NCBI GenBank assembly: GCA_031002005.1
Contig: JARYHS010008074.1
Span: 14,020,924 to 14,084,923 of the forward strand
DNA length: 64,000 nt
Reading direction: 5' to 3'
Origin: Vandiemenella viatica
Taxonomy: Eukaryota; Arthropoda; Insecta; Orthoptera; Morabidae
Shown: positions 56,141-64,000 of the stretch, one piece after another
Layout: every line of letters starts with the position of its first letter
Numbering within the stretch: position 1 is the stretch's first letter
Notes under the pieces: generated by a model
What the model was told of the DNA's origin: nothing
The model's input: the letters and a program-made list of their open reading frames with translations, nothing else
The model's database searches: none
Program-made: the position numbers and the translations under genes

Positions 56141-56472
56141 GTTTTCCTTGCCTGTGGCAAGTTAAGTCAAAGGACTACAGTGATCGAGACAAAAAAAATC
56201 AGGCATATGCCGTATTGATCGAAAAATGTCAGGAAGTGGATCCTGGAGCTACAAACGATACGGTTACGAAAAAAATCAATTCTTTTCGTTCAGTTTTTCG
56301 TAGAGAGTTGCAAAGAGTTAAGAAGTCGGCACGTTCTGCTGCTGGTGCCGACAACATTTACAAGTCCTCTCTGTGGTATTTTGATCTTCTTTCATTCTTA
56401 AGTGATGAAGAAACCCCGAGAGAAACAATCAGCAATGTAGATGAAGATTCAGAAATTGAGGTACGAAATTAA
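56141..56472 (+). pseudogene. PIF/Harbinger MADF-domain protein, exon of outer element
   Basis: Accessory DNA-binding protein of PIF/Harbinger elements. A splice acceptor (TTATTTAG at 56140) opens FPCLWQVKSKDYSDRDKKN, followed by KKINSFRSVFRRELQRVKKS and LWYFDLLSFLSDEETPRE, a nearly complete MADF domain. The frame ends at TAA 56470-56472; GAG|GTACGA at 56460 is a possible donor instead. The first exon and the C-terminal exon were not found. The GIY-YIG insertion sits directly after it. It faces the transposase at 57919-60692. Confidence 0.75.
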
Positions 56473-56481
56473 CATAAATAA

Positions 56482-57783
56482 TATCTGGATGTTGTGGATC
56501 ATTTTCCTCAATTGCTAATAATATTAATAAATAAATAACGCCAAAGCAACCATTACAAGACACAAACAACAACACTTATTTCAGATTTACAGAAACTTCA
56601 CCACCACAGACATGATAATAGGAACTGACTCTAATCATCCACAAACCCATAAAGAAGCTGCAATAAGACACATGCTCCACAGACTGAACAAAATCCCACT
56701 TAACAAAGAAAACTACACACTAGAACTTAACACAATCATCTATATAGCCAACAAAAATGGACACAAGGAACACAGGGTACACCAACTAAACAACAAAATT
56801 ATAAGACAGATAAAGAAAACTGCACACAATACACCCCCATCATCAAATCACAATAGATCAACTCCAGATAATACACCACATACAATACAAAATAGAAAGA
56901 AATGGCATTTGATGACATACATCAACAAAGACACATACAAAATTGCAAACATATTCAAAAAACAGGGACTAAAAATAGCATTCAGAACAGACAACACATT
57001 ACACAAAAACATTAAAAATAAATTTCACAACTCAGGAATATACAGGCTAACATGCAATGAATGCGAAGCACAGTACATTGGACAAACATGCAGAAAATTT
57101 GAAACCAGATACAAGGAACACATAAGAGCTCTAAAATATAACAACCATTCAACATTTGCAGAACACTTACAAGAATACAACCACCACCCAACAAATATTG
57201 ACTCTGACATGCAAATACTCACCATAAACAACAAACCACAAATACTAACATTCCAAGAAAACTATCATATACAAAAAGCACTAACAGAAGGAAAACGAAT
57301 AATAAATGAATACACAAACCTCACACACCCAACACTATACAAAACACTGAAACTAAAATAAAATAGAAACATCGACACAGAAAAATAACAGTAAACAAGG
57401 ACATAAAAAGAAAAACACAATAAACTACTGAAACCATTTACAATTGAAGAAACCGCCAAATAAATGGAAGACTGAAAAAACAAAACAACACCGCATAACA
57501 ACACAAACTCGAGAATTAGTAAACAAAACAGAACGGCCATTTGCAAGGCACTGATGCTGAGAACGGAGCAAAAAGCAATGCATTAAACCACAAATGTAAG
57601 TAGAATATAAGTTAGATAATAATTCATTCCACTGTACCAAACAAAACATAACCTGTTTACAATTTTGTACATAATTAACAGAATAAACCCGCTGATGATG
57701 CTTCTGCTAAAGAAGTGAAACGCGTACGCGAGACCAATAAATCCAAAAAAGTCAATTGCTTTGGCGTTATTTATTTATTAATA
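56482..57783 (+). mobile_element. GIY-YIG retroelement (Penelope-type) fragment with inverted ends
   Basis: Flanked by TAACATAAATAA (56470-56481 and 57784-57795). A 29-bp perfect inverted repeat lies at 56521-56549 and 57756-57784, with core CGTTATTTATTTATTAATAT on the right. The left inverted copy sits 39 bp inside the duplication. It carries one ORF (56612-57361). Confidence 0.75.
56612..57361 (+). CDS. GIY-YIG endonuclease domain ORF, truncated retroelement protein
   Basis: 249 codons. The start region (DSNHPQTHKEAAIRHMLHRL) corresponds to the end of a Penelope-type RT domain (compare SCHHPAQRNSVLTTLVHRA in the 17295-19733 ORF). A spacer follows, then the GIY-YIG nuclease at about residues 141-215 with GIYRLTCNECEAQYIGQTCR and TFAEHLQEYNHH. 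The RT itself is absent, so this is a 5'-truncated copy. The open frame is AT-rich and uninterrupted from residue 1. The first Met is simply the first available. Confidence 0.75.
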   Translation: MIIGTDSNHPQTHKEAAIRHMLHRLNKIPLNKENYTLELNTIIYIANKNGHKEHRVHQLNNKIIRQIKKTAHNTPPSSNHNRSTPDNTPHTIQNRKKWHLMTYINKDTYKIANIFKKQGLKIAFRTDNTLHKNIKNKFHNSGIYRLTCNECEAQYIGQTCRKFETRYKEHIRALKYNNHSTFAEHLQEYNHHPTNIDSDMQILTINNKPQILTFQENYHIQKALTEGKRIINEYTNLTHPTLYKTLKLK

Positions 57784-58155
57784 TAACATAAATAAGTTTT
57801 AAAAAAAATAATCAAATAAAAATATAATAGATTTATTTAAAGCCTATGCAGCAACTGATCTAAGTACAAAAACAGATAATTATTCAGTTCAAAATGATTT
57901 TATATAATCAGTCTCTTCTCAAAGGGCGATGGCATTGTTCTGCCATGGAACTGATCCGCCATTATTAAAGTATCTCTTGAATGTGTCTCTTAAGCCGCGT
58001 ATACACTTGAGCATTTGCCCCGAATGAGCAGGCTGGTTGAGAGGAGGGGAGGGCGCACGGCCACCCCCTGCATAGCAGTGGGCCATCGTGTTCCGACCCC
58101 ATGCGGCCCGAACAGGGAACCCAGTCTGTTTTGCGCAAGTGCTGAGTACACTGCA

Positions 58156-58341
58156 ATGGTTAACCGGAAATTGACCGTCGCCAGTTATTGTTACATGTAT
58201 TTGTTGCAGTCTTCGAACAAGAAATCGCGAAAACGGTGGTGGAGCAGAAAACTGTTTCAAGAGAGGTGCAACGCTTTACTATTAAAAACAATAGGACACG
58301 AAACAAATGAAAACTTAAAAAAATTTTACAAAATTTTGTGA
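58156..58341 (+). pseudogene. Inner Harbinger transposase, N-terminal piece
   Basis: ATG at 58156. The segment KKSRKRWWSRKLFQERCNAL resembles the basic RRWWVR...-type N-terminal block of Harbinger transposases. It runs into a stop after about 61 codons and then into antisense MADF sequence, so the catalytic part was removed. Confidence 0.5.
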
Positions 58342-58798
58342 AGACGGAGATGGATTTTGCAAATCTATTAAAACTTTCGTGTTATTGGTTGCTTGGGTTG
58401 GAGAACATCGTTGAAAACTATGATTCAAGTATTGCTGAGTTGTAGAACAGTAATTTACGGACGGGAGCTGGGAATCATTTTGATTTTGAAGGTTTTGGAA
58501 CATGGGAGTGCTGCGTGTGGATCTTGCCAAATCAATGTCAAAAAATGTATTAGATATTCGATGTTGTGCTACAGCACGTTCTTGTTCGTTGTATTTTTTT
58601 AGTTTAGTTGCCACATATGTTCCGAAAGATGTGCACTCGTCTTGTGGAGTATCTGCTTCAGCTGCTTTTTGTAAATAGTGAAATGCTTCATCCATTGTAT
58701 CATCCTTTTTTCTTTGTAGAAATGGGGCACCTGTTGGTGGTGCCTTGAACGTTTTGGGTGTGCAAGCACTCGCAGCACTTTCTAACTCCTCTGCTATT
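58315..58798 (-). pseudogene. Inner Harbinger MADF protein, C-terminal exon
   Basis: The exon opens after an acceptor-like TTCTTAATAG near 58798 and includes TPKTFKAPPTGAPFLQRKK, then the conserved tail SFGTYVATKLKKYNEQERAVAQHRI, which matches the C-terminal (BESS-like) part of MADF proteins. Stop at 58315. It overlaps the transposase N-terminal piece by about 25 bp. Confidence 0.65.
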
Positions 58799-58799
58799 A

Positions 58800-59036
58800 A
58801 GAAAAAGTGCTACTTCAGAAAATTATTACACCCCCTCCACATGTTTTGATAGTGAAATAGAAGGAGAAATTCTACCTGGAGATTGGAGAAATGATGTTAC
58901 ACACAAGGGTGGTTCATTTCTACCCATTAAAACTATCCCACGCAAAAGTAAAGCGAGCGCAAAAAATGTAAGACAGCATTTGGCAAAATATTTTACTTCA
59001 ACTGGAAGGTTAAGCTGGCAAGAGAAATACGCCTAA
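58800..59036 (+). pseudogene. Inner Harbinger transposase, C-terminal exon
   Basis: Begins near an acceptor-like TACTTCAG. Reads EGEILPGDWRNDVTHKGG, then a basic linker and AKNVRQHLAKYFTSTGRLSWQ, the typical C-terminus of Harbinger DDE nucleases (compare RDTFKRYFNNGGSVPWQ in the outer element). Stop at 59036. It lies in the intron of the antisense MADF gene. Confidence 0.7.
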
Positions 59037-59229
59037 TTTTAATTTGATTAAAGTTTGTAATACTCAATTACCATACGAATAACTGTGAATGTACTAATTA
59101 ATTAAGCATAATTTACCATATTGTAAATAAATGACATAAAACACGATTTTTTTTTTTCAATTTCAGATACACTTAAATAATTGTGAAGGGCAAATTAAGG
59201 ATAAATTTGAAAACTTACGCTTACTGTTT

Positions 59230-59730
59230 CACGAGGCTTAGTTTTTTCATCGAGAAATACCATTGCAATAAATGCAAACCATTTTGATTTGTACGCTTCA
59301 GCTGTTCCTCAAACAAATGGCAATGAGCTCAAAAGGTCGGCTGATTTGTTTATATTTACCGTTCAATATAGTTTCAATAATCCAAACCAAAAAATAATAA
59401 TACTTATTGATATATCCTCTCAAGTAACGATTTCTTTTAAAAATTGATTCTGTGAACTTACATTAACGCAAACAAAAATAATCATTAATTAAACAAGAAC
59501 TTACCTGTTCCAGTGGTATTTGTTTTTTTAATTCGTGCCTTCTCCCTTCAGTAGGAACCCTTGAGGCTTTCAATTTTCCTGCAACATTCATCTTTAGAAA
59601 TTGGCATAAGATCAGAAATTTCATTCCATGCATCTTCCTTTTTTAAATTATTATAATAAAAATCATCCTTGGGGTTCCACAGCACGGGATACCCGATAAA
59701 GGCAAGAGAAATATCCTGAGACATGTCCAT
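59230..59730 (-). pseudogene. Inner Harbinger MADF protein, first two exons
   Basis: Exon 1 (ATG 59730 to donor ACAG|GTAAG at 59505) has YPVLWNPKDDFYYNNLKKED and CCRKIESLKGSY, then a TGA at about 59559 where an Arg is expected, followed by REKARIKK. Exon 2 (about 59312-59233) has YKSKWFAFIAMVFLDEKTKP, ending at a GTAAGC donor. Together they make a MADF domain with one nonsense codon. Confidence 0.7.
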
Positions 59731-60709
59731 GATTATAAAAACAAAATAACAGTTTACACAAATTAGGCACGAGACACGTGTGTCTACAGCAGAGGATTCA
59801 CTGAAACTGGAGGGGGCAGTCGGCTCATACTGTTCGGTTCGACCGCATACACAAATAGCGTACCCACTGAGCACGAACCGAGCACGTGCTCACTTTGAAG
59901 TACCGACAACCCTCGGATCGGGCTGAGGCATGCGGACCCATTCTGCTCGCCCCGTATACATCTGAGCAAAACAGGCCGAACGCATGCTCATTTGGGGCAA
60001 ATGCTCAAGCGTATACGCGGCTTTACGAGTTTCGCGTCTTCGAAGATAGCTCCACGTCTTCCTATTTGAAGGCTGTGCATATTATCTGGGTTACATCTAA
60101 CTCCCAACTGCACAGATCCATCTTCCAGGTTTTCACGGTCAATCACCTCAGTAGGCGTATAATTCTGAGGGCTCACTCTCCTTAAAAAATTGTGCAACAC
60201 GCAGCAAGTAATAACCGCAATGTCAATGTTTTGAACATATAAGTTAATGGCGGTTAGAAGAACTCTAAATCGGGACGCCATTATCCCGAACGTGTTTTCA
60301 ACAACACGGCGAGCCCTTGACAAGCGATTATTAAAAATTCTTGTTTCTTTATCTAATTTGACTCTGGGGTATGGTTTTAGGAAGTCTGTGCGCATTCCAA
60401 AGGCCTCATCGCCTACAAACACATACAGTAGAAGTTGATCATAGCTCGAAACTTTTGCCGATTTGGGAATTTTGAGGCTTTGATTTGTAAGTCTTTCAAA
60501 AAATTGTGTGTTTGAAATTACTCCTCCATCAGAAACTCTTCCATTTGTCCCGACATCACAGTAAATAAACTCGCAATTAGCATTGGCAGTAGCCGTGAGT
60601 ACAATGCTATGGGTGTTTTTATAGTTGAAGTAGTAAGACCCACTATCGAATTTATCAGCAATGTCACCCCAATCTTTCTCACACGTTGGAAGCTAAAACA
60701 ATTAAGAAA

Positions 60710-61709
60710 NNNNNNNNNNNNNNNNNNNNNNNNNNNNNNNNNNNNNNNNNNNNNNNNNNNNNNNNNNNNNNNNNNNNNNNNNNNNNNNNNNNNNNNNNNN
60801 NNNNNNNNNNNNNNNNNNNNNNNNNNNNNNNNNNNNNNNNNNNNNNNNNNNNNNNNNNNNNNNNNNNNNNNNNNNNNNNNNNNNNNNNNNNNNNNNNNNN
60901 NNNNNNNNNNNNNNNNNNNNNNNNNNNNNNNNNNNNNNNNNNNNNNNNNNNNNNNNNNNNNNNNNNNNNNNNNNNNNNNNNNNNNNNNNNNNNNNNNNNN
61001 NNNNNNNNNNNNNNNNNNNNNNNNNNNNNNNNNNNNNNNNNNNNNNNNNNNNNNNNNNNNNNNNNNNNNNNNNNNNNNNNNNNNNNNNNNNNNNNNNNNN
61101 NNNNNNNNNNNNNNNNNNNNNNNNNNNNNNNNNNNNNNNNNNNNNNNNNNNNNNNNNNNNNNNNNNNNNNNNNNNNNNNNNNNNNNNNNNNNNNNNNNNN
61201 NNNNNNNNNNNNNNNNNNNNNNNNNNNNNNNNNNNNNNNNNNNNNNNNNNNNNNNNNNNNNNNNNNNNNNNNNNNNNNNNNNNNNNNNNNNNNNNNNNNN
61301 NNNNNNNNNNNNNNNNNNNNNNNNNNNNNNNNNNNNNNNNNNNNNNNNNNNNNNNNNNNNNNNNNNNNNNNNNNNNNNNNNNNNNNNNNNNNNNNNNNNN
61401 NNNNNNNNNNNNNNNNNNNNNNNNNNNNNNNNNNNNNNNNNNNNNNNNNNNNNNNNNNNNNNNNNNNNNNNNNNNNNNNNNNNNNNNNNNNNNNNNNNNN
61501 NNNNNNNNNNNNNNNNNNNNNNNNNNNNNNNNNNNNNNNNNNNNNNNNNNNNNNNNNNNNNNNNNNNNNNNNNNNNNNNNNNNNNNNNNNNNNNNNNNNN
61601 NNNNNNNNNNNNNNNNNNNNNNNNNNNNNNNNNNNNNNNNNNNNNNNNNNNNNNNNNNNNNNNNNNNNNNNNNNNNNNNNNNNNNNNNNNNNNNNNNNNN
61701 NNNNNNNNN
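60710..61709. other. Assembly gap (1000 N)
   Basis: Exactly 1000 N. Left edge: intron or exon boundary of the outer Harbinger transposase. Right edge: 3' end of a pogo-type gene. Confidence 0.99.
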
Positions 61710-61935
61710 GATTTTTGTATCTAAGAGAGACATTTTTCATTAAGCCTGTTTTCACATTTCCAATAATTTTATATCTCAATTTTGTAAAATAAATACATTG
61801 ATTTAAAATAAATTGAGTTTTAGTCATTTCTTACCTTATCTTTAGATTTACTATGATTTTCAATGGGTTTAAATGCTGACTGCCATTACCCCCGGGTAGG
61901 GGAAATGCCGGTCAAAGCTACATTGTCGTTTAAGT
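61710..61935 (+). mobile_element. 3' end of a pogo-type element
   Basis: Opens with codons for DFC-I and a stop, as at the end of the PHD finger at 29960 and 36770. 61734-61840 is nearly the same as 36780-36885. Further on, CCCCCGGGTAGGGGAAATGCCGGTCAAA (61889-61916, in two parts) resembles the subterminal motif of the 27464-30591 element. Confidence 0.6.
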
Positions 61936-62019
61936 TTTTTTAAAAAAAAAATAAAACATGAGAGTTGAACGAATTTTAACGATGTTACAATAAAGTTGAA
62001 TATATTCGTAACCAGTTTA

Positions 62020-62562
62020 ATTTAATTTAATTGCAATGGAGCACAGGCTCTGGTGGCAATTTCCCTACACACCCATCTATATTTGCCCTCTACAAATTTT
62101 ATCTTTAAATTCTTTTTGGTAAATTATTCATCATTTCTCTCGGTAACTAATTCCAATCCCTGACACCCTTACGTAAAAAAGAGAATCTTCCCACACCCTT
62201 GTGCCTGAAATCGAGTGCCAGCTTGTGGTCATGGTCATCTTTTCCCTTTCATGAACTACTTTTCATACCTATTGCAATATTTTTCCATGCCTCATCGCCA
62301 GTTTATGCCCTGTACACTCCCATGACCCTCCTCATCCTCCTCCTGTCTTGCAATGAATCCCATTCCAGCTCCTTTATCATATCCATCACTGATTGCATTC
62401 TGCAATAATTTCCAGAAACAAATCTAGCAGCCCTTCTTTGCACCCTCTCCAACTCCTGTATTTGATACGTAAAATGAGGGTCCCATACTACACTACCATA
62501 TTCGAGCAATGGTCTCACCAAAGTTTTGTAACCCAATTCCTTTACTTCTCTCGTGCATTCCG
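62020..62562 (-). mobile_element. CR1-like LINE, RT C-terminus and 3' end
   Basis: Minus-strand frame (62562-62303) with TLVRPLLEYGSVVWDPH, RVQRRAARFVSGNY and LQDRRRMRR, the region after the RT palm in CR1-like elements. A 3' UTR follows and ends in the stem-loop GGAGC-CTGT-GCTCC type and an AATTTA-type tail near 62020-62035. The 3' end of copy E begins at 62563, inside this element. Confidence 0.75.
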
Positions 62563-62589
62563 TTGTTGTTGTTGTTGTTATTGAGGTTT

Positions 62590-63005
62590 AAGGGCGCGTC
62601 GACGATGAGGTCATTAGCGCCCTAACAAAAACCTGGCGTGACAACGTGGCAAAATTGCCGCTGTGTGGCCGACTGTAAAGGGGTCGGCCACAGAGACAGC
62701 ACAATAAAATACTAACATACTAACTAAAAAACCGTCTGCGTGGTCGACTGTAAAGAGATCGGCCACACAGTCGGCAAAATAAAATATAAAATTGTGACTA
62801 GAATATAAAATTACATACAATAACTGGTTGGCTGTAGAAAGGCCAACCAGTTAAAAAACGAGTTAGCTGGCTGGCTGTAAAAGGGCCAGCCATATAAGCA
62901 GTGTCACAAGTATTATCAGTACTTGGATTGGTGGTTGTAACCGGCCACCAATCCATTCTAAAACCTAGGCCGATCTGCCCAAAATTTTTGGGACAAGACC
63001 GGCCA
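62590..63005 (-). repeat. 3' UTR hairpin array of LINE copy E
   Basis: Perfect stems: 62664-62692 (10 bp TGTGGCCGAC, loop TGTAAAGGG), 62822-62852 (11 bp AACTGGTTGGC, loop TGTAGAAAG) and 62925-62954 (10 bp GGATTGGTGG, loop TTGTAACCGG). Others lie at 62733-62775 and 62869-62892. The proximal one at 62969-63005 has GGCCGATCT/AGACCGGCC arms around CCCAAAATTTTTGGG. Confidence 0.8.
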
Positions 63006-64000
63006 AGCTGCAAAACTTTAAAACCTTAGCCACGTTGTCACGGTCATCGTTTAAAATAAGGGACAGATCGTTGGCTAAGCCGACGTCTGCCCTTATATCT
63101 AAAAATAATACACATTCGGATAAAATGTGGCGTACCGTCAAAGGTACGCCACAAGCATCACACTCCGGAGGGTCCTCTCGGCGGAGAAGGAAACCATGTT
63201 TCAGAGGACAGTGCCCTATTCGGAGGCGAGTAAGGAGAACCTCATCCCTCCTCGCCCGCTGGAAGGAGCTGCTCCACGGCTGCACGGTCGGTTTGACCAG
63301 CCGGGGCTTGTTATGCTCAACTTCCAGCCACTGCCTCTGCCAAACATCAAAAACAAATCTCTTCGCCGCCGAGGCAAGGTCTGACTTTGGGACCGGTTCA
63401 AAGTCGGTTCTGACCTTGTCGCAGGCTAACTTGGCAGCTACATCAGCTGCCTCGTTCCCCCTGATTCCCACATGGCCCGGTACCCAGCAGAATAATACCT
63501 CCTTTCCACGAGATTGGAGGGAAAGGAGGGCGTCCTGGATGTCCTGGACTAGACTATCTGCTGGATACATATTTCCAATGGCCTGAATGCAGCTCAGGGA
63601 ATCACAGCATATGATGAAACACTTATCGCGATTTACTTTCATATGCTGGAGCGACTTTAGCACAGCGTAGCATTCGGCAGTAAAAATGCTGCACCTGCCA
63701 TCAAGTTTATATGTGTAAGTCGCTCGAGGGAACACGACAGAGCAGCCAACTCCGTCAGCCTGCTTAGACCCATCCGTATACACCGGGGTAAAAGTGTGAT
63801 GCTCATTTAGAACGTCTCTAAAAACATTATTAAAAACACTGTCAGCGGTACACACTTTGTTGTACCGAGACAGGTCTAAAATTATTCTGGGCCTCTTTAA
63901 AAGCCAGGGAGGAGATTTACTCCATCCCTGGTGATAGAAAGATGGAAGCTCTAATCCGTATTGTTCTAAAATAGCCTTTGTACGGTAGCTGAAGGGTTTA
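62965..64000 (-). CDS. ORF2 of copy E: RNase H and linker, open to window edge
   Basis: Partial CDS: the stop is at 62965, and the frame is open without interruption to 64000 (about 345 codons). The RT lies beyond the window. RNase H motifs: FTPVYTDGSKQ (D), IFTAECYAVL (E), CCDSLSCIQA (D) and VPGHVGIRGNEAADVAAKLA (H and D). The C-terminal 130 residues contain QPWSSSFQRARRDEVLLTRL and CDACGVPLTVRHILSEC, a CCHC-like zinc-binding pattern (C-x2-C-x8-H-x4-C) common at this position in I-clade and R1-type proteins. It would remove the RNA strand during cDNA synthesis. Confidence 0.9.
   Translation of the reverse strand, partial: KPFSYRTKAILEQYGLELPSFYHQGWSKSPPWLLKRPRIILDLSRYNKVCTADSVFNNVFRDVLNEHHTFTPVYTDGSKQADGVGCSVVFPRATYTYKLDGRCSIFTAECYAVLKSLQHMKVNRDKCFIICCDSLSCIQAIGNMYPADSLVQDIQDALLSLQSRGKEVLFCWVPGHVGIRGNEAADVAAKLACDKVRTDFEPVPKSDLASAAKRFVFDVWQRQWLEVEHNKPRLVKPTVQPWSSSFQRARRDEVLLTRLRIGHCPLKHGFLLRREDPPECDACGVPLTVRHILSECVLFLDIRADVGLANDLSLILNDDRDNVAKVLKFCSLAGLVPKILGRSA

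Larger units (their letters stand above)
57993..60022. mobile_element. Second PIF/Harbinger element, nested and rearranged
   Basis: 2030 bp between TTA duplications (57990-57992 and 60023-60025). Inverted ends start AGCCGCGTATAC and match at about 29 of 31 bases, which fits the 3-bp TWA target of this superfamily. It contains pieces of its own transposase (plus strand) and MADF protein (minus strand) in scrambled order. It inserted in the outer transposase gene, which reads in frame across the duplication when it is removed. Confidence 0.88.
57919..60692 (-). pseudogene. PIF/Harbinger DDE nuclease, split by insertion and lacking first Asp
   Basis: Transposase of the outer Harbinger element. 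The exon starts after TTGTTTTAG (minus strand, 60692) and is open to 60026. Blocks are GSYYFNYKNTHSIVLT, FIYCDVGTNGRVSDGGV, FVGDEAFGM and RARRVVENTFGIMASRF (the catalytic Asp and Glu region). The frame resumes at 57992 with RDTFKRYFNNGGSVPWQ and stops at 57919. The block that normally carries the first catalytic Asp (GxxDGKH) is missing between DIADKF and DSGSYYF, an apparent in-frame deletion. Earlier exons lie in the N gap. Confidence 0.88.
62563..64000 (-). mobile_element. I-clade-like LINE copy E, 3' part (continues past window)
   Basis: (AAC)n tail (62563-62580), terminal hairpin, hairpin array and the RNase H end of ORF2. Inserted in a CR1-like LINE. No frameshift is visible up to the window edge, so it may be the best-preserved copy. 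Confidence 0.88.

Noticed and set aside
1..64000. CRISPR arrays, operons, riboswitches or prokaryotic origin
   Set aside because: No regularly spaced identical repeats and no Shine-Dalgarno/operon spacing. Every recognised family is eukaryotic and introns are present.

Overview
The window is eukaryotic and most likely arthropod (probably insect; the order cannot be set from the sequence). It has spliceosomal introns inside transposase genes, long AT-rich non-coding stretches and a dense, nested set of eukaryotic transposable elements. I found no host single-copy gene, no rRNA or tRNA gene, no CRISPR array and no operon. Three runs of exactly 1000 N (7390-8389, 25390-26389, 60710-61709) are scaffold gaps.

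The dominant family is an I-clade-like non-LTR retrotransposon: ORF1 with CCHC knuckles, then ORF2 with endonuclease, reverse transcriptase and RNase H, ending in an (AAC)n tail. It occurs as at least eight pieces, all on the minus strand: Z (1-467 plus 6399-7187), A (468-6387, nearly full length and nested in Z with an 11-bp target duplication), Y (7188-7389), a chimeric scrap (16571-16745), D (45010-45628), B (45629-50946), C (50947-53604) and E (62563 to the window edge). The 3' UTR of every copy that reaches its end is an array of hairpins with a shared loop, and ORF1 and ORF2 are separated by a stop codon, one base and an ATG.

Reading left to right: 1-7389 is the nested Z/A/Y cluster. 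8390-13876 is a plus-strand CR1-like LINE interrupted by a complete DD38D Tc1/mariner-type transposon. 13960-14535 holds a three-copy repeat. 17112-20500 is a young Penelope-like element with an intact reverse transcriptase/GIY-YIG ORF, direct repeats and an inverted 5' copy. 22328-23540 is a mariner fossil, followed by an RTE-like LINE fossil. 27464-30591 is a pogo/Tigger-type element with a PHD finger, inside a LINE 3' region. 30700-36890 is a stack of hAT, LTR-gag, pogo and hAT remains. 40267-42544 has LTR-like and hAT-MITE material. 42977-44715 is a Tc1 element with a spliceosomal intron.

45010-53604 is the D/B/C I-clade tandem. 53606-55447 holds a Penelope-type scrap and a DD41D transposase fossil. 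56141-60692 is a PIF/Harbinger element (MADF gene and DDE nuclease, convergent) broken by two later insertions: a GIY-YIG retroelement with inverted ends, and a second Harbinger element whose exons are shuffled. 61710-64000 holds a pogo 3' end, a CR1-like 3' end and I-clade copy E.

The genes do not form a cooperative pathway. They are selfish elements, and their nesting gives a relative order of arrival. The potentially functional ORFs are the Penelope-like ORF (17295-19733), the DD38D transposase (11039-12079), the pogo transposase core (27952-29433), the ORF1 of I-clade copy C, and the RNase H end of copy E. The most unusual signals are the 3' UTR hairpin arrays, the conserved stop/restart hairpin between ORF1 and ORF2, the inverted 5' ends of the Penelope-type insertions and the shuffled Harbinger element.
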